Below, piece by piece: positions 1 to 9,029 of a stretch of DNA of 64,000 nucleotides. The translations under genes were made by a program, and so were the position numbers. Every line of letters begins with the position of its first letter. The stretch's first letter is position 1. The notes under the pieces were generated by a model. It searched no databases. It saw only the letters and a program-made list of their open reading frames with translations, and was not told the origin of the DNA. The DNA comes from JADJLQ01 sp038251405 (GTDB taxonomy: Bacteria; Bacteroidota; Bacteroidia; Chitinophagales; Saprospiraceae). Where the stretch lies: NCBI GenBank assembly GCA_038251405.1, contig JBBSBH010000026.1:1-64000 (forward strand). Direction: 5' to 3'.

Positions 1-219
1 ATGTAAAATCAATCTACACAAGCCTAAACTATAAATTGAAACCTTTTAGCTGTAAAAAATCCGTAGTACCCCACTCGGCTATATTTAAAAATGAAGCTTC
101 TCATTTTCAGTACTTTAAATCTGGATAGCTGCAATATGGGTTAACTGTTTTTATAGGTAGTTACTAGCTTACTTGCTCTAAATTCAAAGCTGGTTTTCTC
201 TTTTAAAATAACAAATCTA

Positions 220-1413
220 TCAATTACATACCTGATCAAAGCTATCCTTCAAAATACGAGCTGCAATCTCTAAATCCGGATATTCAATATTTAAAGGAGG
301 AGCAATTCTGATAGATTTATCATTGAATAAAAACCAATCGATTAGTAATCCTTTCTCCTGAGCAATAGCTATGATCTTTTGCACTAAATCAGCATCATTC
401 AGGTCTATTGCCATCCAAAGCCCATGAGCTGCTCTAATTTTTTTTACCAAAATATGATCCTGAATTTTGTCTATCAAAAAAGCTGCTTTATCCCTGCTTT
501 CTTCAATCATTCTATTGCTTAGAATTAATTGCATGGAAGCCAGGCCCGCTGCACAAGAGAGTGGATGACCTCCAAATGTAGTCATGTGGCTTAAGGGTGG
601 ATTGTCTGCGATGGCATTCATCAAAGTATGATGGGCAATACATGCTGATAAGGGTAGTCCGCCACCCAAACTTTTCCCCAGGACCAAAATATCAGGTGTT
701 ATGCCATAATATTGAAATGCGAATAGACTTCCGGTGCGTCCCATCCCTGATTGTATTTCATCGAAAATGATCAGTACACCATTTTGTTCACATTTTTGTT
801 GCAATGCAATTAGAAATTGAGGATCCGGGGTCTGAATACCTGCTTCGGCTTGAATTACTTCTATAATTACAGCTGCTGTATATTCATCTATTGTAGTCAG
901 GTCGTAGAGATTGTTAAATTCAATATGGTAGACATTTGGCATTACCGGGCCATATCCAACTGTTTTTGAGGTATCACTCATAAGGCTCATTGCACCGTAA
1001 GTACTTCCGTGATAAGCATTTTTACAAGCCACTATTTTGGATTTACCTGTGTATTTTTTGGCTAATTTCAAAGCGCACTCTATGGCTTCCGTCCCTGATG
1101 TATGAAAATAGACCTTATCTAATGAAATCGGCAAATTTTCAGTTAATAAAGTTGCAAGTGAAACTTGAGGCGATTGAATATGCTCCCCATATACCATTGT
1201 GTGCAGATATTCATCGGTTTGTGCATGAATGGCCTTGAGAATGTGCTGATTAGCATGACCTAGATTACTGACTCCAATACCTGAAATGAAATCTATATAC
1301 GATTTCCCATCCTGGTCAAAAATGCGACACCCTTCAGCTTTGGAGACTTCGAATTCAAGTGGGAACGGGCTTGTTCTGGCGATATGGGCTAGAAATTTCG
1401 ACCGGATAGTCAT
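220..1413 (-). CDS. Class III (acetylornithine/ornithine-like) aminotransferase
   Basis: PLP-dependent fold-type I aminotransferase of class III, 397 aa, the usual length for the family. Visible family motifs are HTSGTEA (about residues 104-110), the FDEIQSGMGRTG block with the cofactor-contacting Asp218, and LGKSLGGGLP, where Lys247 should form the Schiff base with PLP. TTFGGHPLSCAAG is the typical substrate/phosphate loop. The family moves an amino group between an omega-amine such as ornithine or acetylornithine and 2-oxoglutarate. Sequence alone does not fix the substrate, and no arginine or lysine pathway gene is adjacent. The gene is divergent from the lysozyme-like gene and stands alone. 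Cytosolic, with no signal peptide. Confidence 0.9.
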   Translation of the reverse strand: MTIRSKFLAHIARTSPFPLEFEVSKAEGCRIFDQDGKSYIDFISGIGVSNLGHANQHILKAIHAQTDEYLHTMVYGEHIQSPQVSLATLLTENLPISLDKVYFHTSGTEAIECALKLAKKYTGKSKIVACKNAYHGSTYGAMSLMSDTSKTVGYGPVMPNVYHIEFNNLYDLTTIDEYTAAVIIEVIQAEAGIQTPDPQFLIALQQKCEQNGVLIIFDEIQSGMGRTGSLFAFQYYGITPDILVLGKSLGGGLPLSACIAHHTLMNAIADNPPLSHMTTFGGHPLSCAAGLASMQLILSNRMIEESRDKAAFLIDKIQDHILVKKIRAAHGLWMAIDLNDADLVQKIIAIAQEKGLLIDWFLFNDKSIRIAPPLNIEYPDLEIAARILKDSFDQVCN

Positions 1414-1525
1414 ATTTTATCAAGCTAATTTTATGATCGAAACGTTAATCTAAAAAAATAAAGAATAATTTTACAAAATAAAGGTATGACCAAATCGCTA
1501 TATGAGCGTCATGGAAGATGTAAAT

Positions 1526-2251
1526 ATGAAAGTAAGGCTTGTAGTACTCTTTTGGGTACTTATTTTTTTTAGTTGCAATAATTTTAGGGGAAAGCCGATG
1601 ACATTTGAGGTACATGGCATAGATGTATCGCATTTTCAGGGAAAGATTGACTGGCCAATGATCAGGGACCAGGGTGTTTCATTTGCTTTCATAAAGGCTA
1701 CTGAGGGATTAGATCATTGTGATACCATGTTTTACAATCATTGGAAGTCCATCAAATTGGCCAATGTAAAAAGAGGAGCCTATCACTTTTTTATCCCTAA
1801 TATCGATGCGACAGAGCAGGCCCAGAATTTCTTAATGAATGTTTCTTTGCAGAATGGAGACCTGCCACCTGTGCTTGATATGGAAATAACAGATCATGAA
1901 AACCCTGAAGAACTGGTTAAAAGTATTCGGGAATGGTTAGAGACAGTGTCTACAGCATTTAATGCAAAACCAATTATATACACTAATCTTAAAGCTTATT
2001 ATCGATTTATTGCAGGAAGATTTGACGAATATCCCATCTGGATAGCCAGGTATAGTGAAAAAGCCCCGGAACTGGGCAATGATAAAAAATGGGATTTCTG
2101 GCAATATGATAATAATGGAAAAGTCAACGGCATTAAGCAGGATGTAGACCTAAATGCATTCAATGGAAGCTACCAGGACTTAGAAGGAATATGTATTAAA
2201 AACCTTCCTACCTCGAAATTTCTAAATGCAGTAGGTAAACCAAACTATTAA
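1526..2251 (+). CDS. GH25 family lysozyme-like lipoprotein
   Basis: Glycoside hydrolase family 25 domain, about residues 32-215 of a 241-aa product. The family signature is present: HGIDVSHFQG with the conserved early Asp, FAFIKATEG, GAYHFF, VLDMEI carrying the Asp-x-Glu catalytic pair, and WQYDNNGKVNG near the end. GH25 enzymes cut the glycan strand of peptidoglycan (N-acetylmuramidase). I prefer the ATG at 1526 over one eight codons upstream (1502), because the protein then begins MKVRLVVLFW and runs into the lipobox FFSC, giving a short lipoprotein signal. It is convergent with the BNR-repeat gene. Likely a self or rival wall remodelling enzyme. Biological role is inference. Confidence 0.9.
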   Translation: MKVRLVVLFWVLIFFSCNNFRGKPMTFEVHGIDVSHFQGKIDWPMIRDQGVSFAFIKATEGLDHCDTMFYNHWKSIKLANVKRGAYHFFIPNIDATEQAQNFLMNVSLQNGDLPPVLDMEITDHENPEELVKSIREWLETVSTAFNAKPIIYTNLKAYYRFIAGRFDEYPIWIARYSEKAPELGNDKKWDFWQYDNNGKVNGIKQDVDLNAFNGSYQDLEGICIKNLPTSKFLNAVGKPNY

Positions 2252-2290
2252 GAATTTTTAAAAACAGTTCTAAAGGATGACCTCAGAAAA

Positions 2291-5173
2291 TCATTTTGAT
2301 TTCTCAGCTAGATACTCTTTTTCCAATGCAGTAAAATCTCTAATCATTTGACTGGTCAGAGGCATATCATTTTCCTGCATTAAGCTTTGTAATCTGCCAA
2401 AACCAGGCATATATTTTTTGAGATCTTTATTCGAAGCCATTATTTCTTGCTGATAGTTGTAGCATTTCATACTGAAATCATATTGTCGCAATAGATCTAA
2501 CGTGCTTGTCTTTACCCCCGGATCCATTTTTACGTCAAAAAATTGTACAAAATCCCGGCCATCCACAGTAAGCCTTACTTTGTAAGCTCCGGGCATTACC
2601 CAGGGAGAGGTAGGATTTGGTGCTGTATTCATGTAGGTGGCACCAATAGGGAAGGAGGGTGGTACATTTAATGGGGTGTAATGCATGTCCCATAAAAATC
2701 TGTGCGAACCCAAAGCAGCACTTAGAATTTGTTGCGGCCTTATCCAATACTGGGGTACATTATTTTTAGTAATCGTATACAGAGAATCTTTATTGGAATA
2801 GCTTCTCACCACATTCCCTTTGGAGTCCACTATATCCAGCTTGATATTCTTGGCGCTCTCATTTATGTAATAGTCGATCATTACTCCATCGGGTGGATTA
2901 TCCCCGGCTGGCTCTTCCTGGGGCACAGGCGTATCGGTATAATCATTCCATCGCACCCGATAGCTGGTCTGCGGTTTGTACAGAACCGATTTTGCATTGG
3001 AGGTTACATTATTCAATTGCCTGAGGGGCGTAATATTATCTAATATCCAAAAACTTCGTCCATGGGTTCCTATTACCAGATCGTCATCTTTGATGGTAAG
3101 ATCCCGTATGGAAGTTGCAGGCATATTTAGTCTAAGGTTTTGCCAATGATCTCCATCATCAAAAGAAACATACACTGCCCGTTCACTACCTGCAAATAAT
3201 AATCCCCGCCTCATAGGGTCCTCTTTTATTACATTGATTGGATCTTCTGGCAAACCATCTACTATTTCAATCCAGGTTTTGCCAGCATCTTTTGTCCTGT
3301 AAATATGTGGCTTCATGTCGTCACATCGGATTCTGTTTACTGCTGCATAGGCCGTGCTTTTATCAAAATGACTTGCATCCATGAGCGATACTTTTGACCA
3401 ACTGGTAATAGAAGGCGGTGTTACATCTTTCCAGTTTTTTCCACCATCACTGGTCAAATGTATCAAGCCATCATCAGTGCCACACCATATAGTATTGAGA
3501 TCTACATACGAAGGTGCCACGGTGTATATCACCCCACGCCGAGGCATTGTTTTCTGGCTTTCACTGGTATATATTCCCACGCTTGCAGGTACCTCCCAGT
3601 TTGATCGAGATAAATCCGGGCTAATCACCTGCCAGGAATTGCCGCCATTAGTAGTTTTGAATAATACATTGCCGGCATAGTATAATGTCTTTTTATCAAT
3701 CGGATTGAATAATACAGGGGCTGTGCGCACAAATCGGTACTTACCACTTCGAATTGCTTCTGGTGCAATGTTTTGAGTTTGGCCAGTCAGTTTATCATAC
3801 CTGGATATTTTTCCACCGTAAATTATATTTGGATCGAGAGGGTCGGCTGCCACATAACCATATTCCTCTGCCCCTACAGGGTGCCACTCTCTGTAACTGA
3901 TATTTCCATCTCTACCTCTGGACGAAATACATACACTGCCACTTTCTTGCTGGCCACTATATACATTGTATGGAAAAGCATTATCCGTGCTCACATGATA
4001 AAACTGGGCAGTAGCCTGATTGTACCAACTGGAAAAAGTCTCGCCTCCATTTACCGTAACGATGGCCCCCTGGTCACTGGCTATTAGGATGATGTCGCTG
4101 TTTTTAGGATTTATCCAAATGCGATGATAATCATCTCCTCCCGGTGCTCCCCTGAACATGTCCCAATGGACACCACCATCCATACTCTTCCAGGTGACTA
4201 CATTGGCGGTGTACACAATTTCAGGATTAGTAGGATCTACTCTGACCTCTGCAAAATCACTGCCTCTTCCCCAAAGCCTATTGTCAGGATTGATGAGTCT
4301 CCAATGCTCTCCTGCATCATCACTCCGATATATGCCACCAAGTTTACCGGCATCTACTGTAGCATACAATCTATTTGAATTCGATGGCGCGATGCAGAAT
4401 CCGATTCTTCCTAATTCCTGATCAGTAGTAGGCAATCCATTTGTAAGTTTTTTCCAATTACTCCCTCCGTCGGTACTTTTGTACAAGCCACTTTCCTTGC
4501 CATCCCATTCCCCATTTTCCCAGGGGCCTTGTCTTCCTGCCCACATATCAGCATATACAATCCTCGAGTCATTTGGATCTAATGTCACTTGTATAGCACC
4601 CGTGTTTTCATCTATATACAATACTTTTTGCCAACTTTTTCCCCCATCGAGTGTACGATACACGCCGCGCTCAGGATTGGGTCCATAGGGATGCCCAAGA
4701 GCAGCTACAAACACCCTGTTTTCATTGGTGGGATCAATAGTGAGGCCACCGATTTGCTGGCATTCTTTTAAACCAAGGTGAGTCCAGGTTCTGCCCGCAT
4801 CAACAGATTTATACATGCCATCACCTACACTCAGGTCGGGTCGTTGTAGCCCTTCACCACTACCCACATAGATCACGTTGGGGTTAGAAATCGAAACATC
4901 CAGATCTCCTATAGACCCGGTTGGCTGCTCATCAAAAATAGGTTTCCAGGTGCGGCCATAATCGGTAGTTTTCCACACGCCACCATTATTTACTCCTATA
5001 TAAAATACATTTGGCTGGGATGGCACCCCAACCGCTCCTACTGTACGGCCACCGCGATGTGGTCCTATGCAACGCCATCGCATGGCATCGAAAAATTTTT
5101 CTGAGTAGGGTTGTGCAAACACTTCATTCAAGAAAAATAAAGTGGCAAATAACAGTAAGAATTTATATTTCAT
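2291..5173 (-). CDS. Secreted BNR/Asp-box beta-propeller protein (sortilin/VPS10-like)
   Basis: 960-aa exported protein with a signal peptide (residues 1-20, ending VFAQ). About eleven Asp-box motifs of the form S/T-x-D-x-G-x-x-W can be read (TTDYGRTW, SVDAGRTW, TLDGGKSW, STDGGSNW, SDDAGEHW, SMDGGVHW, TTNGGNSW, TSDGGKNW, TKDAGKTW, SFDDGDHW), implying one or two large beta-propellers across roughly residues 30-690. The C-terminal third has a FlgD-like beta-sandwich segment (SKGNVVRSY) and a helical tail. Such proteins in Bacteroidota are annotated as glycosyl hydrolase or WD40/YVTN/BNR-like, but I see no catalytic signature, so enzymatic activity should not be assumed. It lies 18 bp downstream of the cyclase gene on the same strand. 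Confidence 0.85.
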   Translation of the reverse strand: MKYKFLLLFATLFFLNEVFAQPYSEKFFDAMRWRCIGPHRGGRTVGAVGVPSQPNVFYIGVNNGGVWKTTDYGRTWKPIFDEQPTGSIGDLDVSISNPNVIYVGSGEGLQRPDLSVGDGMYKSVDAGRTWTHLGLKECQQIGGLTIDPTNENRVFVAALGHPYGPNPERGVYRTLDGGKSWQKVLYIDENTGAIQVTLDPNDSRIVYADMWAGRQGPWENGEWDGKESGLYKSTDGGSNWKKLTNGLPTTDQELGRIGFCIAPSNSNRLYATVDAGKLGGIYRSDDAGEHWRLINPDNRLWGRGSDFAEVRVDPTNPEIVYTANVVTWKSMDGGVHWDMFRGAPGGDDYHRIWINPKNSDIILIASDQGAIVTVNGGETFSSWYNQATAQFYHVSTDNAFPYNVYSGQQESGSVCISSRGRDGNISYREWHPVGAEEYGYVAADPLDPNIIYGGKISRYDKLTGQTQNIAPEAIRSGKYRFVRTAPVLFNPIDKKTLYYAGNVLFKTTNGGNSWQVISPDLSRSNWEVPASVGIYTSESQKTMPRRGVIYTVAPSYVDLNTIWCGTDDGLIHLTSDGGKNWKDVTPPSITSWSKVSLMDASHFDKSTAYAAVNRIRCDDMKPHIYRTKDAGKTWIEIVDGLPEDPINVIKEDPMRRGLLFAGSERAVYVSFDDGDHWQNLRLNMPATSIRDLTIKDDDLVIGTHGRSFWILDNITPLRQLNNVTSNAKSVLYKPQTSYRVRWNDYTDTPVPQEEPAGDNPPDGVMIDYYINESAKNIKLDIVDSKGNVVRSYSNKDSLYTITKNNVPQYWIRPQQILSAALGSHRFLWDMHYTPLNVPPSFPIGATYMNTAPNPTSPWVMPGAYKVRLTVDGRDFVQFFDVKMDPGVKTSTLDLLRQYDFSMKCYNYQQEIMASNKDLKKYMPGFGRLQSLMQENDMPLTSQMIRDFTALEKEYLAEKSK

Positions 5174-5191
5174 ATAGAATTTATTTTGAAT

Positions 5192-6178
5192 TTATTCAGG
5201 TTGTAATTTTAAATGACTCAATACTTCGGGGCTACTCAATCTGATTTCGTGGCTCAGATTTAATTTGCCATTTTGAAATAAGGAAAGAGTCACTTGTTGA
5301 TTTTCATATGATTTGGGTAAGGTGACACTAAACTTCCCATCCCTATCAGATGTGTCTTTGGCCACGCCTCCGTTGATATCGATAATAACTCCACGGACAG
5401 GTTTATTATCAAATGAAGTAATTATGCCCTGGTATATTCTATTTATTGGAATTTGAACCTTGGTTTCATTTTTTGAATCGGCAGGCAATTTACTTTGATT
5501 GGAAGAAATACCATACCAGATTAATCCTAAGATTGGAATTACAGCAAGCCACAACAATTTAGATCGTGACCTGGTGGATTTATTATCGGTATCGCCGGTT
5601 TTTTGATCTTTTTTAAGTTTGCCTGCTGATATCGCTTGTTCTTGAGTGGGAATGGAAAACCCTTCATTTGCAATGGCATAGACCTCCATAGGTTCCTCTA
5701 CATTCTTAAAAGGAAATTGCCCTACTAATTGGATCTTAAACTCGGGATGGTTTTTTATTTTATTGAAAATTTCTTTAGAAAATAATATGGCTCCAGCGAC
5801 GCCCAAAGTTTCAATTCTCGAAGCAATATTGATTCCATCACCATGGATTTTTCCACTTTCTTCCTCTAATACATCCGCGATATGGATACCTACTCTGATG
5901 TTTACCCGGGGCTCTGTTTTTAACTCGGTCTGAATGGCCATAGCACATTTTATCACCTGGTAGGCGCTGGGCAAAATGCTCATGCTTCCGTCACCCATAT
6001 CATTCTTTACCTGCCCGCCATATTCCTGCACATATTTATCTACCGTATGCTGATGCTTTTTTTGCATTTGGATGGCGAGCATTTCATTTTTTTGCATTAC
6101 AGCGGTATAGCCCACCATATCTGTAAATAGAATGGCTGCTAATTTTCGAGTATATGGTCCAATCGCTTCTAATTCCAT
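5192..6178 (-). CDS. Membrane-anchored class III adenylate/guanylate cyclase
   Basis: Residues 10-165 form a class III nucleotide cyclase catalytic domain. FTDMVGY carries metal-binding Asp20, NDMGDGS carries the second metal Asp (about 60-63), and HGDGINIASRIE carries the transition-state Asn117 and Arg121. One membrane span follows at about 207-227 (LLWLAVIPILGLIWYGI). Residues 248-328 resemble a carboxypeptidase regulatory-like beta-sandwich (GVIIDINGG, SDRDGKFSVTLP). The catalytic domain is therefore N-terminal and cytosolic, with a small extracytoplasmic beta-domain as possible sensor. ATP versus GTP preference cannot be settled by eye. Convergence of signal and output is inferred from the topology. 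The upstream 6205-6233 palindrome may regulate it. Confidence 0.88.
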   Translation of the reverse strand: MELEAIGPYTRKLAAILFTDMVGYTAVMQKNEMLAIQMQKKHQHTVDKYVQEYGGQVKNDMGDGSMSILPSAYQVIKCAMAIQTELKTEPRVNIRVGIHIADVLEEESGKIHGDGINIASRIETLGVAGAILFSKEIFNKIKNHPEFKIQLVGQFPFKNVEEPMEVYAIANEGFSIPTQEQAISAGKLKKDQKTGDTDNKSTRSRSKLLWLAVIPILGLIWYGISSNQSKLPADSKNETKVQIPINRIYQGIITSFDNKPVRGVIIDINGGVAKDTSDRDGKFSVTLPKSYENQQVTLSLFQNGKLNLSHEIRLSSPEVLSHLKLQPE

Positions 6179-6204
6179 ATTTCCTGACCATAATATTAAG
6201 AATT

Positions 6205-6233
6205 TTCAACCCAATTCATGCAATTGGGTTGAA
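6205..6233. promoter_or_regulatory. 12-bp-arm inverted repeat between divergent genes
   Basis: The arms TTCAACCCAATT and AATTGGGTTGAA are perfect reverse complements separated by CATGC. It lies between the cyclase gene (minus strand, starts 6178) and the methyltransferase gene (plus strand, starts near 6443). No T-run follows on either side and both genes point away from it, so a divergent operator fits better than a terminator. The binding protein is unknown. Confidence 0.5.
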
Positions 6234-6442
6234 TTGTACAAAATGCCGTGGCAAGGGAAAATGCATTTCTAAAGCATTGCAATGGAAACATTTTAGGTAG
6301 CCGTTAGTACCATGCCAATTAAATGAATTTTAATCATCTTTATTTATCCGGAATAGTAGTAAATGGAAAAACAACTCATTCTTTTTGGAAAGATGATAGT
6401 TTTATTCTTAGATTTATAATCAATGATTTATGGTTAAATCCG

Positions 6443-7258
6443 ATGGTGATGAATAATGCTTTTGCTTTACAGGACTTTCCCCGTTCGTCAAAATATAATC
6501 CTGATTGGATTATAGCAAGTGTCAGTGGGGGTGCTAATCCGTTATGGCTGACCGAATGGCTTGCCCGAGGCTTACAGCTGCAACCTAATATGCGCGTGTT
6601 GGATCTTGGATGTGGACGGGCTATGTCCTCTATCTTTTTGCACCGGGAGTTTGGCGTACAGGTCTGGGCTGCCGATTTGTTATTCTCAGTTTCGGAGAAT
6701 TATCAACGTATCCGGGATGCGGGTGTGGAGGACAGCGTATTTCCAATTCACGCCGATGCCCGCTCTCTACCCTTTGCTGCCGACTTTTTCGATGCCATAG
6801 TAAGTATTGATTCATTTTTTTATTATGGTACGGATGATTTGTACCTGAACTCCCTGGCACGTTTCTTAAAGCCGGGTGGGCAGTTAGGAATTGCCGGTGC
6901 TGGACTTATGCAGGAGATTCAAAATTCGCTTCCTGAGCATCTTCGGGAATGGTGGACACCAGACTTATGGTGCCTTCACTCAGCTGGCTGGTGGCAACGG
7001 CACTGGGAACGAATTGGTATCATGGAAATTGAAGTTGCTGACACACTTTCGGACGGATGGCGCTTGTGGCAGAAATGGCATCAGGTAATTGCTCCCGATA
7101 ATAAGGTAGAATTAGAGGCTCTTGAGGCAGATGGTGGCCGCTATCTGGGATATGTTCGTGTCATCGCCCATAAAAAGCAAAATATCCATGCTGAAGAGCC
7201 AGTGCTGCACGTTCCCACTGAGTATACAAAAAAAGCACTACTCTGGAATCAAGAATGA
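6443..7258 (+). CDS. SAM-dependent class I methyltransferase
   Basis: Small-molecule-type Rossmann methyltransferase of about 271 aa. Motif I is VLDLGCGRAMSS, followed by an acidic loop (VWAADL), HADARSLPFAADFFDAIVS (motifs II/III) and FLKPGGQLGIAG (motif post-II). The W-rich C-terminal part (EWWTPDLWCLHSAGWWQRHWE) is typical of a family seen in varied bacteria. Frames upstream to 6323 are open, but the first forty residues look non-homologous, so ATG 6443 or 6449 is preferred. The body of the gene is visibly richer in G and C (codons such as CGG, GCC, CTG) than its neighbours, which suggests acquisition by transfer. Substrate unknown. Confidence 0.82.
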   Translation: MVMNNAFALQDFPRSSKYNPDWIIASVSGGANPLWLTEWLARGLQLQPNMRVLDLGCGRAMSSIFLHREFGVQVWAADLLFSVSENYQRIRDAGVEDSVFPIHADARSLPFAADFFDAIVSIDSFFYYGTDDLYLNSLARFLKPGGQLGIAGAGLMQEIQNSLPEHLREWWTPDLWCLHSAGWWQRHWERIGIMEIEVADTLSDGWRLWQKWHQVIAPDNKVELEALEADGGRYLGYVRVIAHKKQNIHAEEPVLHVPTEYTKKALLWNQE

Positions 7259-7618
7259 AATCATATGCTACTAAGAAGGGTTTGCTTTTTTGAAAATTCA
7301 GATATTTTGGGTAATGAGTGGCTTAAGATTAATTTATATATTACAGATAATTAATATATAGACAAAATTACGTAAACACTAATGGTGAACCCTTCAACGC
7401 TTCGCAAAGGGTTACCCTTAAATAATATCCTATCTTGTCAATAAAAAAGATATGCAAGAAAAAACATTTTCACAGTTTGCAATTAATACGCTGCAAAGGC
7501 CCAAAGTAAGTCATGGAATAATTAGGAAGAAGTAACCAAAAGGTTGCACCTATTTACATAACTACTTCTGTTGGAGATTATTTTTTAAACACTTCTACGA
7601 ATAAACAAAAAGTTACCA
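7259..7618. other. Intergenic stretch with hairpin and a doubtful 27-codon ORF
   Basis: No recognisable gene. A hairpin with arms AACCCTT (7388-7394) and AAGGGTT (7407-7413) is visible. A 27-codon ORF at 7452-7535 has no recognisable features. The stretch lies inside the accessory patch and may hold debris from insertions. Confidence 0.4.
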
Positions 7619-8152
7619 ATGAGTCGATGCCTTATTCTTACTGAACGACTATGCCTGAGAAGATGGATTGATTCAGATAGCATGCCATTTATCAAAATGA
7701 ACAAAGACATGGATGTAATGGAATACTTTCCAAATCATCTTACAGATTCAGAGTCGTTGGAATTAATAGATCGGATAAATAACTCTTTTGAAAATAACGG
7801 ATTTGGATTATTTGCAGTTGAAAACAAATCAACAAATGAATTTATAGGGTTTACAGGTTTTTCAATTCCCCAATTTGAAGCCTTTTTTACGCCTTGTGTT
7901 GAAATCGGCTGGAGATTTAAAAAACAACACTGGGGGTTAGGCTTTGCAACCGAAGCGGCAGAAGCTTGTATACAATTCGGATTTACAACATTGGGATTTG
8001 ACAGAATAGTCTCTTTTACAGCGGCAATAAATAAAAAATCGGAACAAGTAATGCGGAGAATAGGTATGAGCTATATCACCGAATTCAACCACCCAAAAAT
8101 TGAATCATCAGACCGACTTTGCAGACACGTTCTTTACGAGATACTCAAGTGA
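7619..8152 (+). CDS. GNAT N-acetyltransferase (RimJ/RimL type)
   Basis: 177-aa single-domain GNAT acetyltransferase. It opens with the RimJ/RimL-like strand LILTERLCLRRW and has GFGLFAVENKSTNEFIGFTGF (strands 2-4) and the acetyl-CoA pyrophosphate loop QHWGLGFATEAAEA. The tail VMRRIGMSY is standard for the family, which acetylates N-terminal or side-chain amines of proteins or small molecules. The start ATG follows an open AT-rich stretch without a clear ribosome-binding sequence. It is the middle gene of the accessory patch and has no operon partner. Substrate not predictable. Confidence 0.88.
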   Translation: MSRCLILTERLCLRRWIDSDSMPFIKMNKDMDVMEYFPNHLTDSESLELIDRINNSFENNGFGLFAVENKSTNEFIGFTGFSIPQFEAFFTPCVEIGWRFKKQHWGLGFATEAAEACIQFGFTTLGFDRIVSFTAAINKKSEQVMRRIGMSYITEFNHPKIESSDRLCRHVLYEILK

Positions 8153-8256
8153 AATAGATGTTAATGACTTAAAATGTAATACCTTGTTATGACATTTAAG
8201 CTACCCCCAAAAATCAAGAAAAAGTTGGATATTAAAAAAAAAACTAAAGTATATTT

Positions 8257-8279
8257 ATACGTATAATATAACACGTATG
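8257..8279 (+). promoter_or_regulatory. Candidate operator at antitoxin start
   Basis: Two near-identical octamers, ATACGTAT (8257-8264, itself palindromic) and ACACGTAT (8271-8278), are spaced 14 bp apart. The second runs into the antitoxin ATG at 8277. This is the arrangement expected for autoregulation of a toxin-antitoxin operon, but the binding protein is inferred. Confidence 0.4.
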
Positions 8280-8528
8280 CAAACTAAACTCACATTGACA
8301 GTAAGTGAAGGCGTAATAGAAACTGCAAAAGATTATGCCAAAAAAAACAAAAGAAGCTTATCAAATGTCGTAGAGGAGTACTTGAAATCGTTATCCACTA
8401 AAAAGAAGAAAAAAAGTAAATATCATGGCATAGTCCAGGAGTTAAAAGGTTCCGTAAAAATGCCAAAAGATTTCAAAGCGTATAAAGAAATATTGCAAGA
8501 TGCTCTTATTGAAAAATATTTAAAATGA
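8277..8528 (+). CDS. DUF6364-type antitoxin of a PIN toxin-antitoxin pair
   Basis: 83-aa basic protein. The start (KLTLTVSEGVIETAKDYAKKNKRSLSNVVEEYL) is a ribbon-helix-helix-like DNA-binding segment of the DUF6364 kind, and the lysine-rich middle and acidic tail (KAYKEILQDALIEKYLK) would wrap the toxin. It overlaps the downstream PIN gene by four bases (ATGA), the usual type II coupling. The antitoxin frame is intact, whereas the toxin is frameshifted, so it is probably an orphan antitoxin. Family assignment is from sequence feel, not a search. Confidence 0.75.
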   Translation: MQTKLTLTVSEGVIETAKDYAKKNKRSLSNVVEEYLKSLSTKKKKKSKYHGIVQELKGSVKMPKDFKAYKEILQDALIEKYLK

Positions 8529-8930
8529 AAAAAGTATTTCTTGATTCCAATGTAATTTTAGATTTGCTTTTAGATAGAGAGCCATTTAATGAAGATAATG
8601 CTGCCATCATAGAGGATTCCGAAATATATATCATCCGTATCAATAACTAATATTAATTCTATTCTTAAGAGGATTGAAGGCTCTAAAAACGCAAATCTTA
8701 AGACCAAAAAGATTCTGCAACTAGTTCGGGTAGAGAATGTTGGTCAGACTTCAGTATTAAAAGTTTCCAGTTCGAAATTCAATGACTTTGAAGATGCTGT
8801 ACAAAACTTTTGTGCAGTAGAAGCCGAACATGAAATTATTGTAACGAGAAATACAAAAGATTTTAATACGAGTGATCTTTCAATAATGACTTCTAAAGAA
8901 TTTATCACAAAAATGAACACCCTGAACTAA
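8525..8930 (+). pseudogene. Frameshifted PIN-domain toxin
   Basis: The gene begins KKVFLDSNVILDLLLDREPFNEDNAA, the PIN fold start with its first catalytic Asp, then stops at 8648-8650. The rest of the domain continues in the +1 register from about 8625. It reads YISSVSITNINSILKR and then FNDFEDAVQNFCAVEAE, IIVTRNTKDF and a stop at 8928-8930, supplying the later acidic residues of the RNase site. The break lies in an alternating AT tract (8622-8631); two missing bases or one extra base would explain it. The stretch before the break also looks several residues short of family length. The toxin is therefore probably inactive, barring sequencing error or phase variation. Confidence 0.8.
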
Positions 8931-9029
8931 GTATAGGTGATGGATGAAAGGATATTGTACATTCCATCAAATGCTGACCCTCATTTAGGAGAAAATTAAA
9001 ATAGTATAATCACTAATGTTTAAGGTATA

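Noticed and set aside
1..219. Left edge of the window examined for RNA genes or promoters
   Set aside because: No cloverleaf, no coding frame and no TAnnTTTG box that makes sense; nothing supported.
6323..6442. Longer N-terminus for the methyltransferase
   Set aside because: Forty non-homologous residues precede an internal ATG where family similarity begins.
7388..7413. Hairpin considered as an attC or insertion-sequence end
   Set aside because: No integrase, no matching partner repeat and no core site; only a simple seven-base stem.
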